A stretch of 64,000 nucleotides of DNA from Paracoccus fistulariae. Its GTDB lineage: Bacteria; Pseudomonadota; Alphaproteobacteria; Rhodobacterales; Rhodobacteraceae. Positions within the stretch are counted from its first letter, which is position 1. Every line of letters starts with the position of its first letter. The translations under genes were made by a program, and so were the position numbers. The stretch is from positions 1,054,001 through 1,118,000 of the forward strand of contig NZ_CP067136.1 of assembly GCF_028553785.1 (NCBI RefSeq), written 5' to 3'. Shown here piece by piece: positions 25,567-35,346 of the stretch. Below the pieces are notes generated by a model. The model was not told the origin of the DNA and did not search any database. It saw nothing but the letters and a program-made list of their open reading frames with translations.

Positions 25567-26013
25567 ATGGTGGTGATCCGCGCGCTGGCGGCAGAGGACA
25601 GGGTGGCCTGGCAGGATCTTTATGCGGGCTATCACGCCTTTTACGATCGCCCGGATCTGCCGCAGGATTTCTTTGACGGCGCGTTTTCAAGGCTGATGGC
25701 GCAAGAGCCGGGAGAGTTCCGGGGGCTGGTGGCGGAAGAGGACGGCACGCTTTCGGGGCTGGTCCATTATGTGTTTCACCCGCATCTCTGGCGGCCCGAA
25801 GGGGTGTGCTATCTGCAGGATCTGTTCACGGCGCGCGAGGCGCGGGGCAAGGGGGTCGGCCGGGCGCTGATCGAGGCGGTTTACGATGCGGCGGATGCGG
25901 CAGGCGCGCCCGCCGTCTATTGGATGACGCAGGAGTTCAACTATGCGGGACGGATGCTTTACGACCGCGTGGCAGAGCGGACGCCCTTTATCAAATATTC
26001 CCGGGCGCTGTAG
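25567..26013 (+). CDS. GNAT family N-acetyltransferase
   Basis: A 148-residue acetyl-CoA-dependent acetyltransferase. The CoA-binding motif A is LFTAREARGKGVGRALIEAV (about 88-107), followed by AGAPAVYWMTQEFNYAGRMLY and FIKYSR near the C-terminus, the pattern of GNATs related to diamine or amino-acid acetyltransferases. ATG 25567 uses AAGGAG from the repeat just upstream. The acceptor is unknown. It is 86 bases before the sulfhydrylase gene on the same strand. Confidence 0.9.
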   Translation: MVVIRALAAEDRVAWQDLYAGYHAFYDRPDLPQDFFDGAFSRLMAQEPGEFRGLVAEEDGTLSGLVHYVFHPHLWRPEGVCYLQDLFTAREARGKGVGRALIEAVYDAADAAGAPAVYWMTQEFNYAGRMLYDRVAERTPFIKYSRAL

Positions 26014-26099
26014 CGTCGCGGGCGGATTTTGGCCAGTTCCGCGTTGCCGTTTTCGCCATCGGCGCTAAGCTGCAGCGGAACCGAGGGAGGACAGAATTC

Positions 26100-27380
26100 A
26101 TGACCCATGGCTTTGATACCGCAGCCGTTCACGCAGGCAGCGAAGCCGATCCGGCCACCGGCGCGCGTCAGGTGCCCATCTATCAGACAACCGCCTATGC
26201 CTTTCGCGATGCCGAACATGCGGCGCGTTTGTTCAACCTGCAGGAGGTCGGTTATATCTATTCCCGCCTGACCAATCCCACCGTGGCCGCGCTGCAAAGC
26301 CGCATTGCCGCGCTGGAGGGCGGTGCGGGCGCGGTCTGCTGTTCCTCGGGACATGCGGCGCAGATCATGGCGCTGTTTCCGCTGATGGGGCCGGGCAAGA
26401 ACATCATCGCCTCGACCCGGCTTTATGGCGGCACCGTGACGCAGTTTTCGCAGACGATCCGGAGGTTCGGCTGGTCGGCGAAATTTGTCGATCTGGACGA
26501 TCTGGAGGCGATGAAGGCCGCGATTGACGAGGATACGCGCGCGATTTTCTGTGAATCGATCAGCAATCCGGGCGGCTATGTCACCGATATTCCCGCCGTC
26601 GCCGGGATCGCGGATGAGGCCGGTGTGCCGCTGATCGTCGATAACACGCTGGCCACGCCTTATCTGTGCAAGCCCATCGAGATGGGGGCAACGCTGGTCG
26701 TGCACAGCCTGACCAAATATATGACCGGCAATGGCACGGTCACCGGCGGGGTGGTCGTGGATAGCGGCAGGTTCGACTGGTCGGCCAGCGACAAGTTCCC
26801 CTCGCTGTCTCAGCCGGAGCCTGCCTATCACGGGTTGAAATTCCACGAGACCTTCGGCGGGATGGCCTTTACCTTCCACGGCATTGCCATCGGTCTGCGC
26901 GATCTGGGCATGACGATGAACCCGCAGGGCGCGCATTACACGCTGATGGGGATCGAAACGCTGGGCCTGCGCATGCCGCGCCATGTGGAAAATGCGCAGA
27001 AGGTGGCCGAGTGGCTGGAAAAGGATCCGCGCGTGGCCAGCGTGACCTATGCCGGTCTGGCCTCGTCGCCCTGGAATGCGACGGCGCGGCGGCTGTATCC
27101 CAAGGGGGCGGGTGCGCTGTTCACCTTTGAGATCAAGGGCGGCTATGAGGCGGCCGTGAAGCTGGTCGATGCGCTGGATCTGTTCAGCCATGTCGCCAAT
27201 CTGGGCGATGCGAGGTCGCTGGTGATCCATTCGGCCTCGACCACCCACCGGCAATTGACCGAAGCGCAGCAGCGTGCCGCAGGTGCCGGCCCCGAGGTCG
27301 TGCGCCTGTCCATCGGGATCGAGGATGCCGATGATCTGATCGCGGATCTGGATCAGGCACTGGCCAAGGCGACCGCATAG
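26100..27380 (+). CDS. metY: O-acetylhomoserine sulfhydrylase
   Basis: A PLP enzyme of the Cys/Met metabolism family that makes homocysteine from O-acetylhomoserine and sulfide. The protein has 426 residues, normal for MetY. It starts MTHGFDTAAVHAGSEADP; the PLP-phosphate segment is SSGHAAQIMAL; the PLP lysine is in HSLTKYMTGNGTVTGG; and the substrate segment is HSASTTHRQLT. ATG 26100 follows GGGAGG. The frame continues upstream into the GNAT gene but does not code there. It is followed by a terminator, and a 12-base duplication (CCGCATAGAAAA) surrounds its stop. Confidence 0.96.
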   Translation: MTHGFDTAAVHAGSEADPATGARQVPIYQTTAYAFRDAEHAARLFNLQEVGYIYSRLTNPTVAALQSRIAALEGGAGAVCCSSGHAAQIMALFPLMGPGKNIIASTRLYGGTVTQFSQTIRRFGWSAKFVDLDDLEAMKAAIDEDTRAIFCESISNPGGYVTDIPAVAGIADEAGVPLIVDNTLATPYLCKPIEMGATLVVHSLTKYMTGNGTVTGGVVVDSGRFDWSASDKFPSLSQPEPAYHGLKFHETFGGMAFTFHGIAIGLRDLGMTMNPQGAHYTLMGIETLGLRMPRHVENAQKVAEWLEKDPRVASVTYAGLASSPWNATARRLYPKGAGALFTFEIKGGYEAAVKLVDALDLFSHVANLGDARSLVIHSASTTHRQLTEAQQRAAGAGPEVVRLSIGIEDADDLIADLDQALAKATA

Positions 27381-27393
27381 AAAACCGCATAGA

Positions 27394-27418
27394 AAAAGGG
27401 GCCAGCAGGCCCCTTTTC
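27394..27418. terminator. Terminator between metY and the SIMPL gene
   Basis: AAAA, stem GGGGCC (27398-27403), loop AGCA, stem GGCCCC (27408-27413), TTTT. A symmetric intrinsic terminator that can serve both convergent genes. Confidence 0.9.
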
Positions 27419-27443
27419 GTTTCAGATCAGGCGATTGCGCAGA

Positions 27444-28412
27444 TCAGTTCGAGGGCGTATCGCCATTCGGCGCGTCATCCGCCGGGGCCTGACCCATCGG
27501 CACCACAGGCTCTCCGGGTTCGGGGGCGCCGTGATCGGTTCCCATGGGCGGGGGCATGTCGCCGGCGGATTTCGGCTTGTCGTGATCGCCTCTGTCGCCA
27601 CCATGTCCGCCATAGCCGCCCTTGCGCGGAGCGCAGGCGCCGTCGCCGATCAGGCCATATTCCGCCTGCACCTGCGCGCTCATCGACAGTTCGCCCGCCG
27701 CGATGGGCGTGCTGGCGCCGGAAGAGGCCGCGCGCGCATCCATCATCATCGGGCGCGGGCCATCGGGCTGCGGCGTGTCGCGCAGGGCCAGAACCGGGCC
27801 AAGCGTCAGGCCACTGGCCTCGGCCAGAACCTCGGCCTTGCGGCGGGCATCCCGGACCGCATTGCGGCGGGCGTCGTCCTGCGCGTCCGATCCGTCCTCG
27901 CGCTGGAAGGCGATGCCGTTGATCTCATTGGCGCCTGCATTGACGATGGCGTCCATCACCTCGCCCAGCCGGGCGATGTCCCTGACGCGCACCGATACCA
28001 TGTTCGAGGCCTGATAACCCGCCACCGTCGGCGCCCTGTTTTCACCGTAATCCATCATCGGGTTCAGGTTCAGACCCGAGGTCTGGATATCGGCCTGCTC
28101 GATCCCGGCCTCGGCCAGCGCGGCGATCACCGCCGTCTGGCGTTCGGCATTCTGGCTCATCGCCTGCGCGGCGCTTTCGGCCTGGGTGGTGACGCCAAGC
28201 TGAATGGTGGCCATGTCGGGGGCAACGCGGGCCTCTCCGACTCCATTGACGGTGATGGTGGACATGCCGCCATTCCCGGTCATCGGTGAACAGGCCATGC
28301 CGTTCGGCTGCGCCATGGCGGGCAGCGCGGTCAGCGCCAGCGCGGTCGAGATCGCCAATGCCGCCTGCCCGGCCCTGCCCGTGAGGCCAATCCTGCCTTT
28401 GATGGATGTCAT
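27444..28412 (-). CDS. Secreted SIMPL domain (DUF541) protein
   Basis: A 322-residue exported protein. Residues 1-35 are a signal peptide ending in PAMAQ. The SIMPL domain covers about 50-250 (ITVNGVGEARVAPDMATIQLGV, NPMMDYGENR, VRVRDIARLGEVMDAIV, ARRKAEVLAEASG). A low-complexity tail (residues 255-322) is rich in Gly, His, Asp and Pro, including GGYGGHGGDRGDHDK, which could bind metal. SIMPL proteins such as YggE are periplasmic and linked to oxidative stress, but the molecular role is not settled. ATG 28412 follows AAAGGACG; a GTG five codons upstream is possible. Confidence 0.9.
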   Translation of the reverse strand: MTSIKGRIGLTGRAGQAALAISTALALTALPAMAQPNGMACSPMTGNGGMSTITVNGVGEARVAPDMATIQLGVTTQAESAAQAMSQNAERQTAVIAALAEAGIEQADIQTSGLNLNPMMDYGENRAPTVAGYQASNMVSVRVRDIARLGEVMDAIVNAGANEINGIAFQREDGSDAQDDARRNAVRDARRKAEVLAEASGLTLGPVLALRDTPQPDGPRPMMMDARAASSGASTPIAAGELSMSAQVQAEYGLIGDGACAPRKGGYGGHGGDRGDHDKPKSAGDMPPPMGTDHGAPEPGEPVVPMGQAPADDAPNGDTPSN

Positions 28413-28635
28413 TCTGCGTCCTTTCACAGCTCATGTCTCCCTCGGGCAGGGTAACGCAGCGAACCCGCAATATGTTCATCCCGAAGGCATCACGCTTTCG
28501 CCGCTTTTTGTTCACAGATGCGGCAGATTTCCGCGAGATATGCTTTCCAGACCCCAGAAATTGCGGTAAATGATATGCAATTCCACCAAATCGCGGCGTC
28601 AGACACGCGATCACAATCGAGCAGCGAATAACAAC

Positions 28636-31600
28636 ATGAATAAACATGCCGCACCGCCCGAATTTGCGATGAGCTTCACGCAGGAAGCGGTGCTTTTGGA
28701 AAAGCGCCACGGGGCCATGTGGCAGCCCCTGGGCGAGGCCTATTTTTCAGGCCGCGACATGGCCAGCCGGCTGCGCGCCCTGCGCGACGATGCGGGTGCG
28801 ACATCCGATCACCCCGATACGGTTCTGGTCATTCCCGACGATCAGATCCTGTACACGACGCTGACCGTTCCGGTCGGTGCCGATACGGCGGCGGTCGTCG
28901 GCCGCGCGCTGGAGGGGATGACCCCCTACAAGGCCGATGAACTGGCCTTTGACTGGTGCCCGGCCGAGAATGGCGAGATCGAGACGCTGCGCGTTGCCGC
29001 CGTCGCCCGCCGCACGCTGGACGAGGCCGAGACCTTTGCCCGTGATCAGGGATTCCAGCCCGCCGGTTTCGTGGCCCGGCCCGGCGATAACCGCTTTCAG
29101 GACGATCCGGATTTCGGGCCAAGCCGCCTGATGCAGGAACAATATACGCGCCCGCCCTTTTCGGAACCCGATCTCAGCCAGGCGCGCATCACCGCGCCGG
29201 TGATCGCGGATGAGGCTTTGCCTGCGACGCCGACGGAACCTGCCAGCGCCGCGCAGGCGGTGACCGTGTCGCGCATCGTGCCGCATTATGTCGTGGCTGT
29301 CGCCGCGCCGGGGGCTGCGGTCGCGGCGCCCCTGCCCGGCGTCGAAGCTGCTGCCGAAACCGCAGCAGCCGCCGAAGCTGCGCCGACCGCTCAGGAAGCG
29401 GCTGCAAGCGGTGTGATCCGGCATGGCGCGCCCCGTGCGCCTTCGACCAAGGGCCTGTCGCCGCGTGCGCAGGCAGTGCATGATCGCGCCCGCGACGCCA
29501 AGGCCAAGCGCGCGGAACAACCTGCCGGGGAAACTGCGGCAGAGGCCCCCTTGCTGGCCCGGCTGCGGAACATGAAACCGGACCGGCTGACGCTGATGGT
29601 CGGCGGGCTGGCGGCTGCCGTGCTGCTGATCCTGATGCTGTTTGGCGGTCAGGGCACGGATGATCCTGTCGCCCGGACCGAAGACTCCGCGCCCCCGGTG
29701 GAAGAGGTCGCGGCGACCACGCCGGAACAGATGCCGGTCGATACCGTGGCCGATGGCGCGGAAATGCCCGCCCAAAGCCCCGCCGAGGTTCAGCTTGCCG
29801 AACAGGCGCAGCCTGTCGCCCCAACCGATCAGGGTCAGGCGGCCGAACCGGGAACGGACGACGCGGCGCTGCCCGATGCCTCTGCCCTGACCGAGGCCCC
29901 TGCGGCTGACGCCGTGTCCGCTGATCCTGTCACCGCCGAAAATCCGGCAGAGGATGGGCCGCAGCAAGAGCTTGCCACAGCCGCCACCGCACCGACCGCA
30001 GCCATTGCCGAACGCAGCCTGACGGGCAGCCGCCCGCTTGCGCGGCCGACGCAGCAAAGCGCGGCCGCATCAGCACCGGCACCGGAAACCGATGCGGCCC
30101 GTGCCGCCCTGGGCAATGACACGCTCAGCCGCGCGCTGAACGAGGCGATTGCCGCACGCGATGCGACCCGCGAAGCCGAGGCCCAGCGGCGCCAGGCCAT
30201 CAGCGCCGCGACCATGGCCAGCGATCTGGCCAATGCGCCGACCTCTCGGCCCGCAGCAAATGCGCAGCCGACCACCGCGCCCCGCGCCGTGGCGCCGCGC
30301 GGGCAGCGTCTGGCAAGCTCGGCGCGCCCGCCGCGCGCGACCCCGGCCCGCGCCAGCCTCAGCGCGACGGATCGCCAGCCTGCCGTCCCCGCCAATCCGC
30401 AGCCCTATGCCGAACGCAGCAGGCCGCAGCCCGCCAGCCTGAGCGGCAATCGCCCGCCCGAGCGTCCCTCGGCCGCACGTCCGGCGGCAACACCCGCAAC
30501 GGCCCCGGCAGCAGCGGCCCCGGCGGCAAGCCCTGAACCCGCAACGCGGCCCGCTGCGCCGACCTCGGCACGGCCGCCCTCGCGCCCCGATCGCCAGACT
30601 TTTCTGGAAGAGGGCAGCGCCAGCGAAGATCACGCCCCGACCAAGCTGACGGCGGATGAGCGGCGTTTTCTGGAAGGTCTGCTGCGCGATCTGCGCACCG
30701 CGCAGGCCGGTGCAACGGGGCTGAGCGAGGCAGAGCGTGGCGCGGTCATCCGTCTGGCCGAGGCGCGCCCGGCCCGCAGGCCCGTCGCCGTCGGTGCGAC
30801 ATCGGAACGGGCGGTAGAGGATGCGCTGGCCGCCGCGCTGTCCGAAAGCGATCGCCCCTCGCGCCGGGCAGGCTCGGCGGCATCTGAACCGGCACCAGTT
30901 GCCGCAACCTCGACCCGACCGGCGCAGGCGGGGCTGGGCAGTTCCGCCCGGCCAACCGCAAGGCCGGGGACCAGATCTGTGGCCAGCGGCAATGATCCCG
31001 GACCGGGCAGCGCCAGCCTTTCAAAAGCGGCGGTTGAAGATGCGATAGCCGCCGCCGTTGCCAGTTCCCCTTCCCAGCCAGGCGCCGTCCCCTTGACGGC
31101 GCTTACTTCGTCCTCGCTTCCGCGCCGCCGTCCTGCCGGGGAAACCGGTGATGCCCTGGCCAATGCGGTCGCGCTGGCGGCCAGCGCCTCGAACACCCCG
31201 ACCCCCACGGAATTGCGCGCGGCAGCCGAAGCGCAAAGCCAGGACGCGCTGGCCGAGCAACGCCGCGCCGATGAGGAATTGCAGCGCCAGGCCGAGGCCC
31301 GCGCCCGCCAGTTCGCCGCCGCAGACGCCCGACGCGAGGCCGAGGCCCGCGCCGCCGCCGAAGCCCGCGCCCGCGCACAGGCCGAGGCCGAGGCCCGCCA
31401 GCGGAACTATCAACCGCCAGAGGCGGAATCGGAACCCGAGGTCGCCTCTGCGAATATCCCCGATGGCCGCACGCCGACCACGGCAGGAAGCGCCGCGACC
31501 GTCAAGGACGGCATCCAGCTGAACCGCACCCAGATCATCGGCACCATCGGCGCGGGCCGGGCCAGCCGCGCCCTGGTGCGCCTGTCGAACGGTCGTATCC

Positions 31601-31719
31601 TGACGCTGCGGATCGGGGACAAGATCAATGGTGGTACAATCTCGGCCATTGGCGACAGCAAGATCACCTATGTCCGTGGCGGGCAGTCACAGCAGCTTTC
31701 GGTGCTTGGCGGACGCTGA
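28636..31719 (+). CDS. Large GspL/PilM-like protein with GspC/PilP-like tail
   Basis: A protein of about 1027 residues with an unusual layout. Residues 10-150 (VLVIPDDQILYTTLTVPVG, ALEGMTPYKADELAFDW, DEAETFARDQGFQPAGF) resemble the cytoplasmic actin-like head of GspL/PilM secretion and pilus proteins. A single membrane segment lies at about 318-338 (LTLMVGGLAAAVLLILMLFG). Then comes a very long Ala/Pro/Thr-rich periplasmic part with an Ala-Arg-Glu coiled-coil stretch at about 867-925. The C-terminal 60 residues (TIGAGRASRALVRLSNGRIL, LRIGDKINGGTISAIGDSKI) look like a GspC/PilP homology region. No secretion or pilus genes are nearby. ATG 28636 is preferred; the frame is open 22 codons upstream. 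The family assignment is by eye only. Confidence 0.7.
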   Translation: MNKHAAPPEFAMSFTQEAVLLEKRHGAMWQPLGEAYFSGRDMASRLRALRDDAGATSDHPDTVLVIPDDQILYTTLTVPVGADTAAVVGRALEGMTPYKADELAFDWCPAENGEIETLRVAAVARRTLDEAETFARDQGFQPAGFVARPGDNRFQDDPDFGPSRLMQEQYTRPPFSEPDLSQARITAPVIADEALPATPTEPASAAQAVTVSRIVPHYVVAVAAPGAAVAAPLPGVEAAAETAAAAEAAPTAQEAAASGVIRHGAPRAPSTKGLSPRAQAVHDRARDAKAKRAEQPAGETAAEAPLLARLRNMKPDRLTLMVGGLAAAVLLILMLFGGQGTDDPVARTEDSAPPVEEVAATTPEQMPVDTVADGAEMPAQSPAEVQLAEQAQPVAPTDQGQAAEPGTDDAALPDASALTEAPAADAVSADPVTAENPAEDGPQQELATAATAPTAAIAERSLTGSRPLARPTQQSAAASAPAPETDAARAALGNDTLSRALNEAIAARDATREAEAQRRQAISAATMASDLANAPTSRPAANAQPTTAPRAVAPRGQRLASSARPPRATPARASLSATDRQPAVPANPQPYAERSRPQPASLSGNRPPERPSAARPAATPATAPAAAAPAASPEPATRPAAPTSARPPSRPDRQTFLEEGSASEDHAPTKLTADERRFLEGLLRDLRTAQAGATGLSEAERGAVIRLAEARPARRPVAVGATSERAVEDALAAALSESDRPSRRAGSAASEPAPVAATSTRPAQAGLGSSARPTARPGTRSVASGNDPGPGSASLSKAAVEDAIAAAVASSPSQPGAVPLTALTSSSLPRRRPAGETGDALANAVALAASASNTPTPTELRAAAEAQSQDALAEQRRADEELQRQAEARARQFAAADARREAEARAAAEARARAQAEAEARQRNYQPPEAESEPEVASANIPDGRTPTTAGSAATVKDGIQLNRTQIIGTIGAGRASRALVRLSNGRILTLRIGDKINGGTISAIGDSKITYVRGGQSQQLSVLGGR

Positions 31720-31743
31720 ACGGCCTAAACCCGGTCAGCGGGA

Positions 31744-32751
31744 TTATCGCAGCGGCGCGATGGTCCAACCCTGTTTTTCCAACAATCGCAGAACGCCGTT
31801 TTCCCCGGGCAGATGCAGGGCACCAAAGCCCGCGACGACGCTTTTGCCGCGCCTGGCCGCATCGGCTGCGGCCTTGGTCAGCGGTGCGATCCAGCTTTGA
31901 TTGCGCCGGTCCATCATCTGCACCTGCGCCATGTTCAGCATCGAATCGACCTCTTCCCGGCCCATCTCCGAATTGCGATAGGCGTCGAAGCGGCCGAATT
32001 CCCAGATCGCCCAGATATCGCCGTCGAAATAGGCATCGCCCAGCGTCACGCCATAATCATCCGCGTGATTTGCCACGGGCAGCGACGTGCGGATCATGCC
32101 GATCTCCTGCTCGGGCGTCAGATCGTCGAACAGGGTGAAAACCGTATCCCACGGCTCCAGCGAGGCGACGGGAATGTTCATCTCTTGCGCCTTTTCGACC
32201 AGCAGCTGGTCCAGCCCGTCATCCATCCCCTTCTGCATCTGCGTCATCATGCAGGGGCTGATGCCCAGCATCATCGACACATACCAGGGCCGCAGGCGCG
32301 AGGTCACGGCGGCGGGCATGCCACGCGCGGCCATCGCCTCGGACAGGGCCTGCCATTCCTTGTCATTCAACCGCTCTGGCAGGGTCGGGCCGCGCGCATC
32401 CACCATCAGGTCGGGATCCCGCTCCAGCGCGGTGGTCAGCTTGGCTTCCTCTTCCGGTCCGGCCTCGACATACAGCACCGCCGCATCGCGCAGGGCGGGC
32501 AGGATCCGCAGCATGGTTTTCTGATGACGCGGGTCGGGAAAATGATAGGTTCCCACAATCGTGATCTTCTGATCGCCCTTGCGGGCCAGCCACATGAAGC
32601 CGCGCGCGAAGGGCACATTGCTGACCGCCGCGTCGATCTGGGCGCGCTGTTCGGCGGGCATGGTGTCCAGAAGATTCGTTCCGATACATTCAGCCCGTGC
32701 CGAAAACGTCGAAAACCCCAATAAAATCAATGTTGCGATAGGGAAACGCAT
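31744..32751 (-). CDS. TraB/GumN family protein
   Basis: A 335-residue exported protein of the TraB/PrgY/GumN family, related to TIKI proteases. Residues 1-20 form a signal peptide ending in FSARA. The paired GxxH signatures are VGTYHFPDP (about 54-62) and AGFGALHLPG (about 308-317), the expected metal-binding sites; a conserved Glu lies in LYVEAGPEEE. ATG 32751 has GAGGGG upstream; an ATG six codons earlier is an alternative. It converges on the large gene before it and is divergent from groES. Enzyme activity in bacteria is not established. Confidence 0.87.
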   Translation of the reverse strand: MRFPIATLILLGFSTFSARAECIGTNLLDTMPAEQRAQIDAAVSNVPFARGFMWLARKGDQKITIVGTYHFPDPRHQKTMLRILPALRDAAVLYVEAGPEEEAKLTTALERDPDLMVDARGPTLPERLNDKEWQALSEAMAARGMPAAVTSRLRPWYVSMMLGISPCMMTQMQKGMDDGLDQLLVEKAQEMNIPVASLEPWDTVFTLFDDLTPEQEIGMIRTSLPVANHADDYGVTLGDAYFDGDIWAIWEFGRFDAYRNSEMGREEVDSMLNMAQVQMMDRRNQSWIAPLTKAAADAARRGKSVVAGFGALHLPGENGVLRLLEKQGWTIAPLR

Positions 32752-32846
32752 ATCGCCCCTCTTGGTCATCAAAACGTCATCTGGGCATAGGCTGGCACAG
32801 GATTCCGCCGACGACCAGAGCGCAATAATTTTTCCGCCCCGAACAG

Positions 32847-32875
32847 TTGACACCCCGCATGGCCCGGCCTAGATC
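32847..32875 (+). promoter_or_regulatory. groESL promoter
   Basis: A perfect -35 box TTGACA (32847-32852) and a -10-like TAGATC (32870-32875) are 17 bases apart. The expected start point falls at the CIRCE operator just downstream. This is a vegetative-type promoter; the heat response would come from HrcA. Confidence 0.7.
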
Positions 32876-32882
32876 ACCGCTA

Positions 32883-32909
32883 TTGGCACTCGCATCAGGT
32901 GAGTGCCAA
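32883..32909 (+). promoter_or_regulatory. CIRCE operator (HrcA site)
   Basis: TTGGCACTC (32883-32891), 9-base spacer, GAGTGCCAA (32901-32909). This is the CIRCE inverted repeat with one symmetric change from TTAGCACTC/GAGTGCTAA, and the two halves are still perfectly complementary. It is the known binding site of the repressor HrcA, upstream of groESL. Confidence 0.95.
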
Positions 32910-32948
32910 CAACGAGACACTGCAACCTGAGATACGGAGTGTTCCATT

Positions 32949-33236
32949 ATGGCATTCAAACCGCTGCATGACCGCGTTCTGGTCCGTCGCGTCGAATCGG
33001 ACGAGAAAACCAAGGGCGGCCTGATCATCCCCGACAGCGCCAAGGAAAAGCCCGCCGAGGGCGAAGTCATCGCCGTTGGCGAAGGCGCGCGCAAGGATTC
33101 GGGCGAACTGATCGCCCCCGCCGTGAAAACCGGTGATCGCGTGCTGTTCGGCAAATGGTCGGGCACCGAAGTCACGGTCGACGGCGAAGAGCTGCTGATC
33201 ATGAAGGAAAGCGACATCCTGGGCATTCTGGCCTAA
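32949..33236 (+). CDS. groES: Co-chaperonin GroES
   Basis: A 95-residue co-chaperonin that caps GroEL. It starts [16 protein letters not shown], followed by the mobile loop [19 protein letters not shown] (about 15-34), the roof loop and a C-terminal [10 protein letters not shown]. The ATG at 32949 has GGAG 12 bases upstream. It is the first gene of the CIRCE-controlled operon, 48 bases before groEL. Confidence 0.99.
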   Translation: MAFKPLHDRVLVRRVESDEKTKGGLIIPDSAKEKPAEGEVIAVGEGARKDSGELIAPAVKTGDRVLFGKWSGTEVTVDGEELLIMKESDILGILA

Positions 33237-34934
<1,698 letters not shown>

Positions 34935-34961
34935 TCATCCCCCTGCCCTCATGGCAGATCG

Positions 34962-34990
34962 AAAGGGCGTCCTTCGGGGCGCCCTTTTTT
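34962..34990 (+). terminator. Intrinsic terminator of groESL
   Basis: AAA, GGGCGTCC stem, TTCG tetraloop (34973-34976), GGGCGCCC stem, then six T (34985-34990). The 212 bases after it, up to the small gene at 35203, show no further structure I can name. Confidence 0.95.
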
Positions 34991-35202
34991 CGTGCCGATC
35001 CGTCGCGGGGCGCGGGTTCCGCGACTTGCCGCAAAGGCAGGATTTCCCGGTCGGCATTGAATTCGCTGCATTTCATGTCGCCGCGTCGCATCCCGTGCAT
35101 AGCGGCTTTGACCTTTACCGGGCTTTTACCGCGCCGCTTTCCGCATATCTTGATGCCGTAACGCGGCAATCCCGCCAGCGTCACAAGCAGGACAGACACG
35201 CC

Positions 35203-35316
35203 ATGAAACTCTTTGATGCTTTCAAACCGCTTCGCAACTTCTTTGCCGGTCTGGTCAATGCCTCGGCCAACAGCACGCCGCGGCTGGAAAACACGATCCG
35301 CTCAGCCAAGAACTGA
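35203..35316 (+). CDS. Small 37-residue protein
   Basis: An ATG at 35203 preceded by AGGACAG opens a 37-residue frame: an amphipathic helix-like start (KLFDAFKPLRNFFAGL), then a polar tail. The same frame is open upstream to 34951, but that stretch looks non-coding. No family was recognised. It sits alone between groEL and a convergent symporter gene. The ribosome site and helix make it plausible; it needs conservation evidence. Confidence 0.45.
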   Translation: MKLFDAFKPLRNFFAGLVNASANSTPRLENTIRSAKN

Positions 35317-35346
35317 GCGGACCGCAAGCAGGGCTGATCGGCCCTG

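Noticed and set aside
28570..28635. Upstream extension of the large GspL-like gene
   Set aside because: The 22 extra residues are polar and unlike a family N-terminus; ATG 28636 is the simpler start.
30000..31450. Low-complexity Ala/Arg/Glu stretch as a possible repeat or foreign island
   Set aside because: The codon use and frame are continuous with the surrounding gene; it is a disordered linker and coiled coil of one protein.
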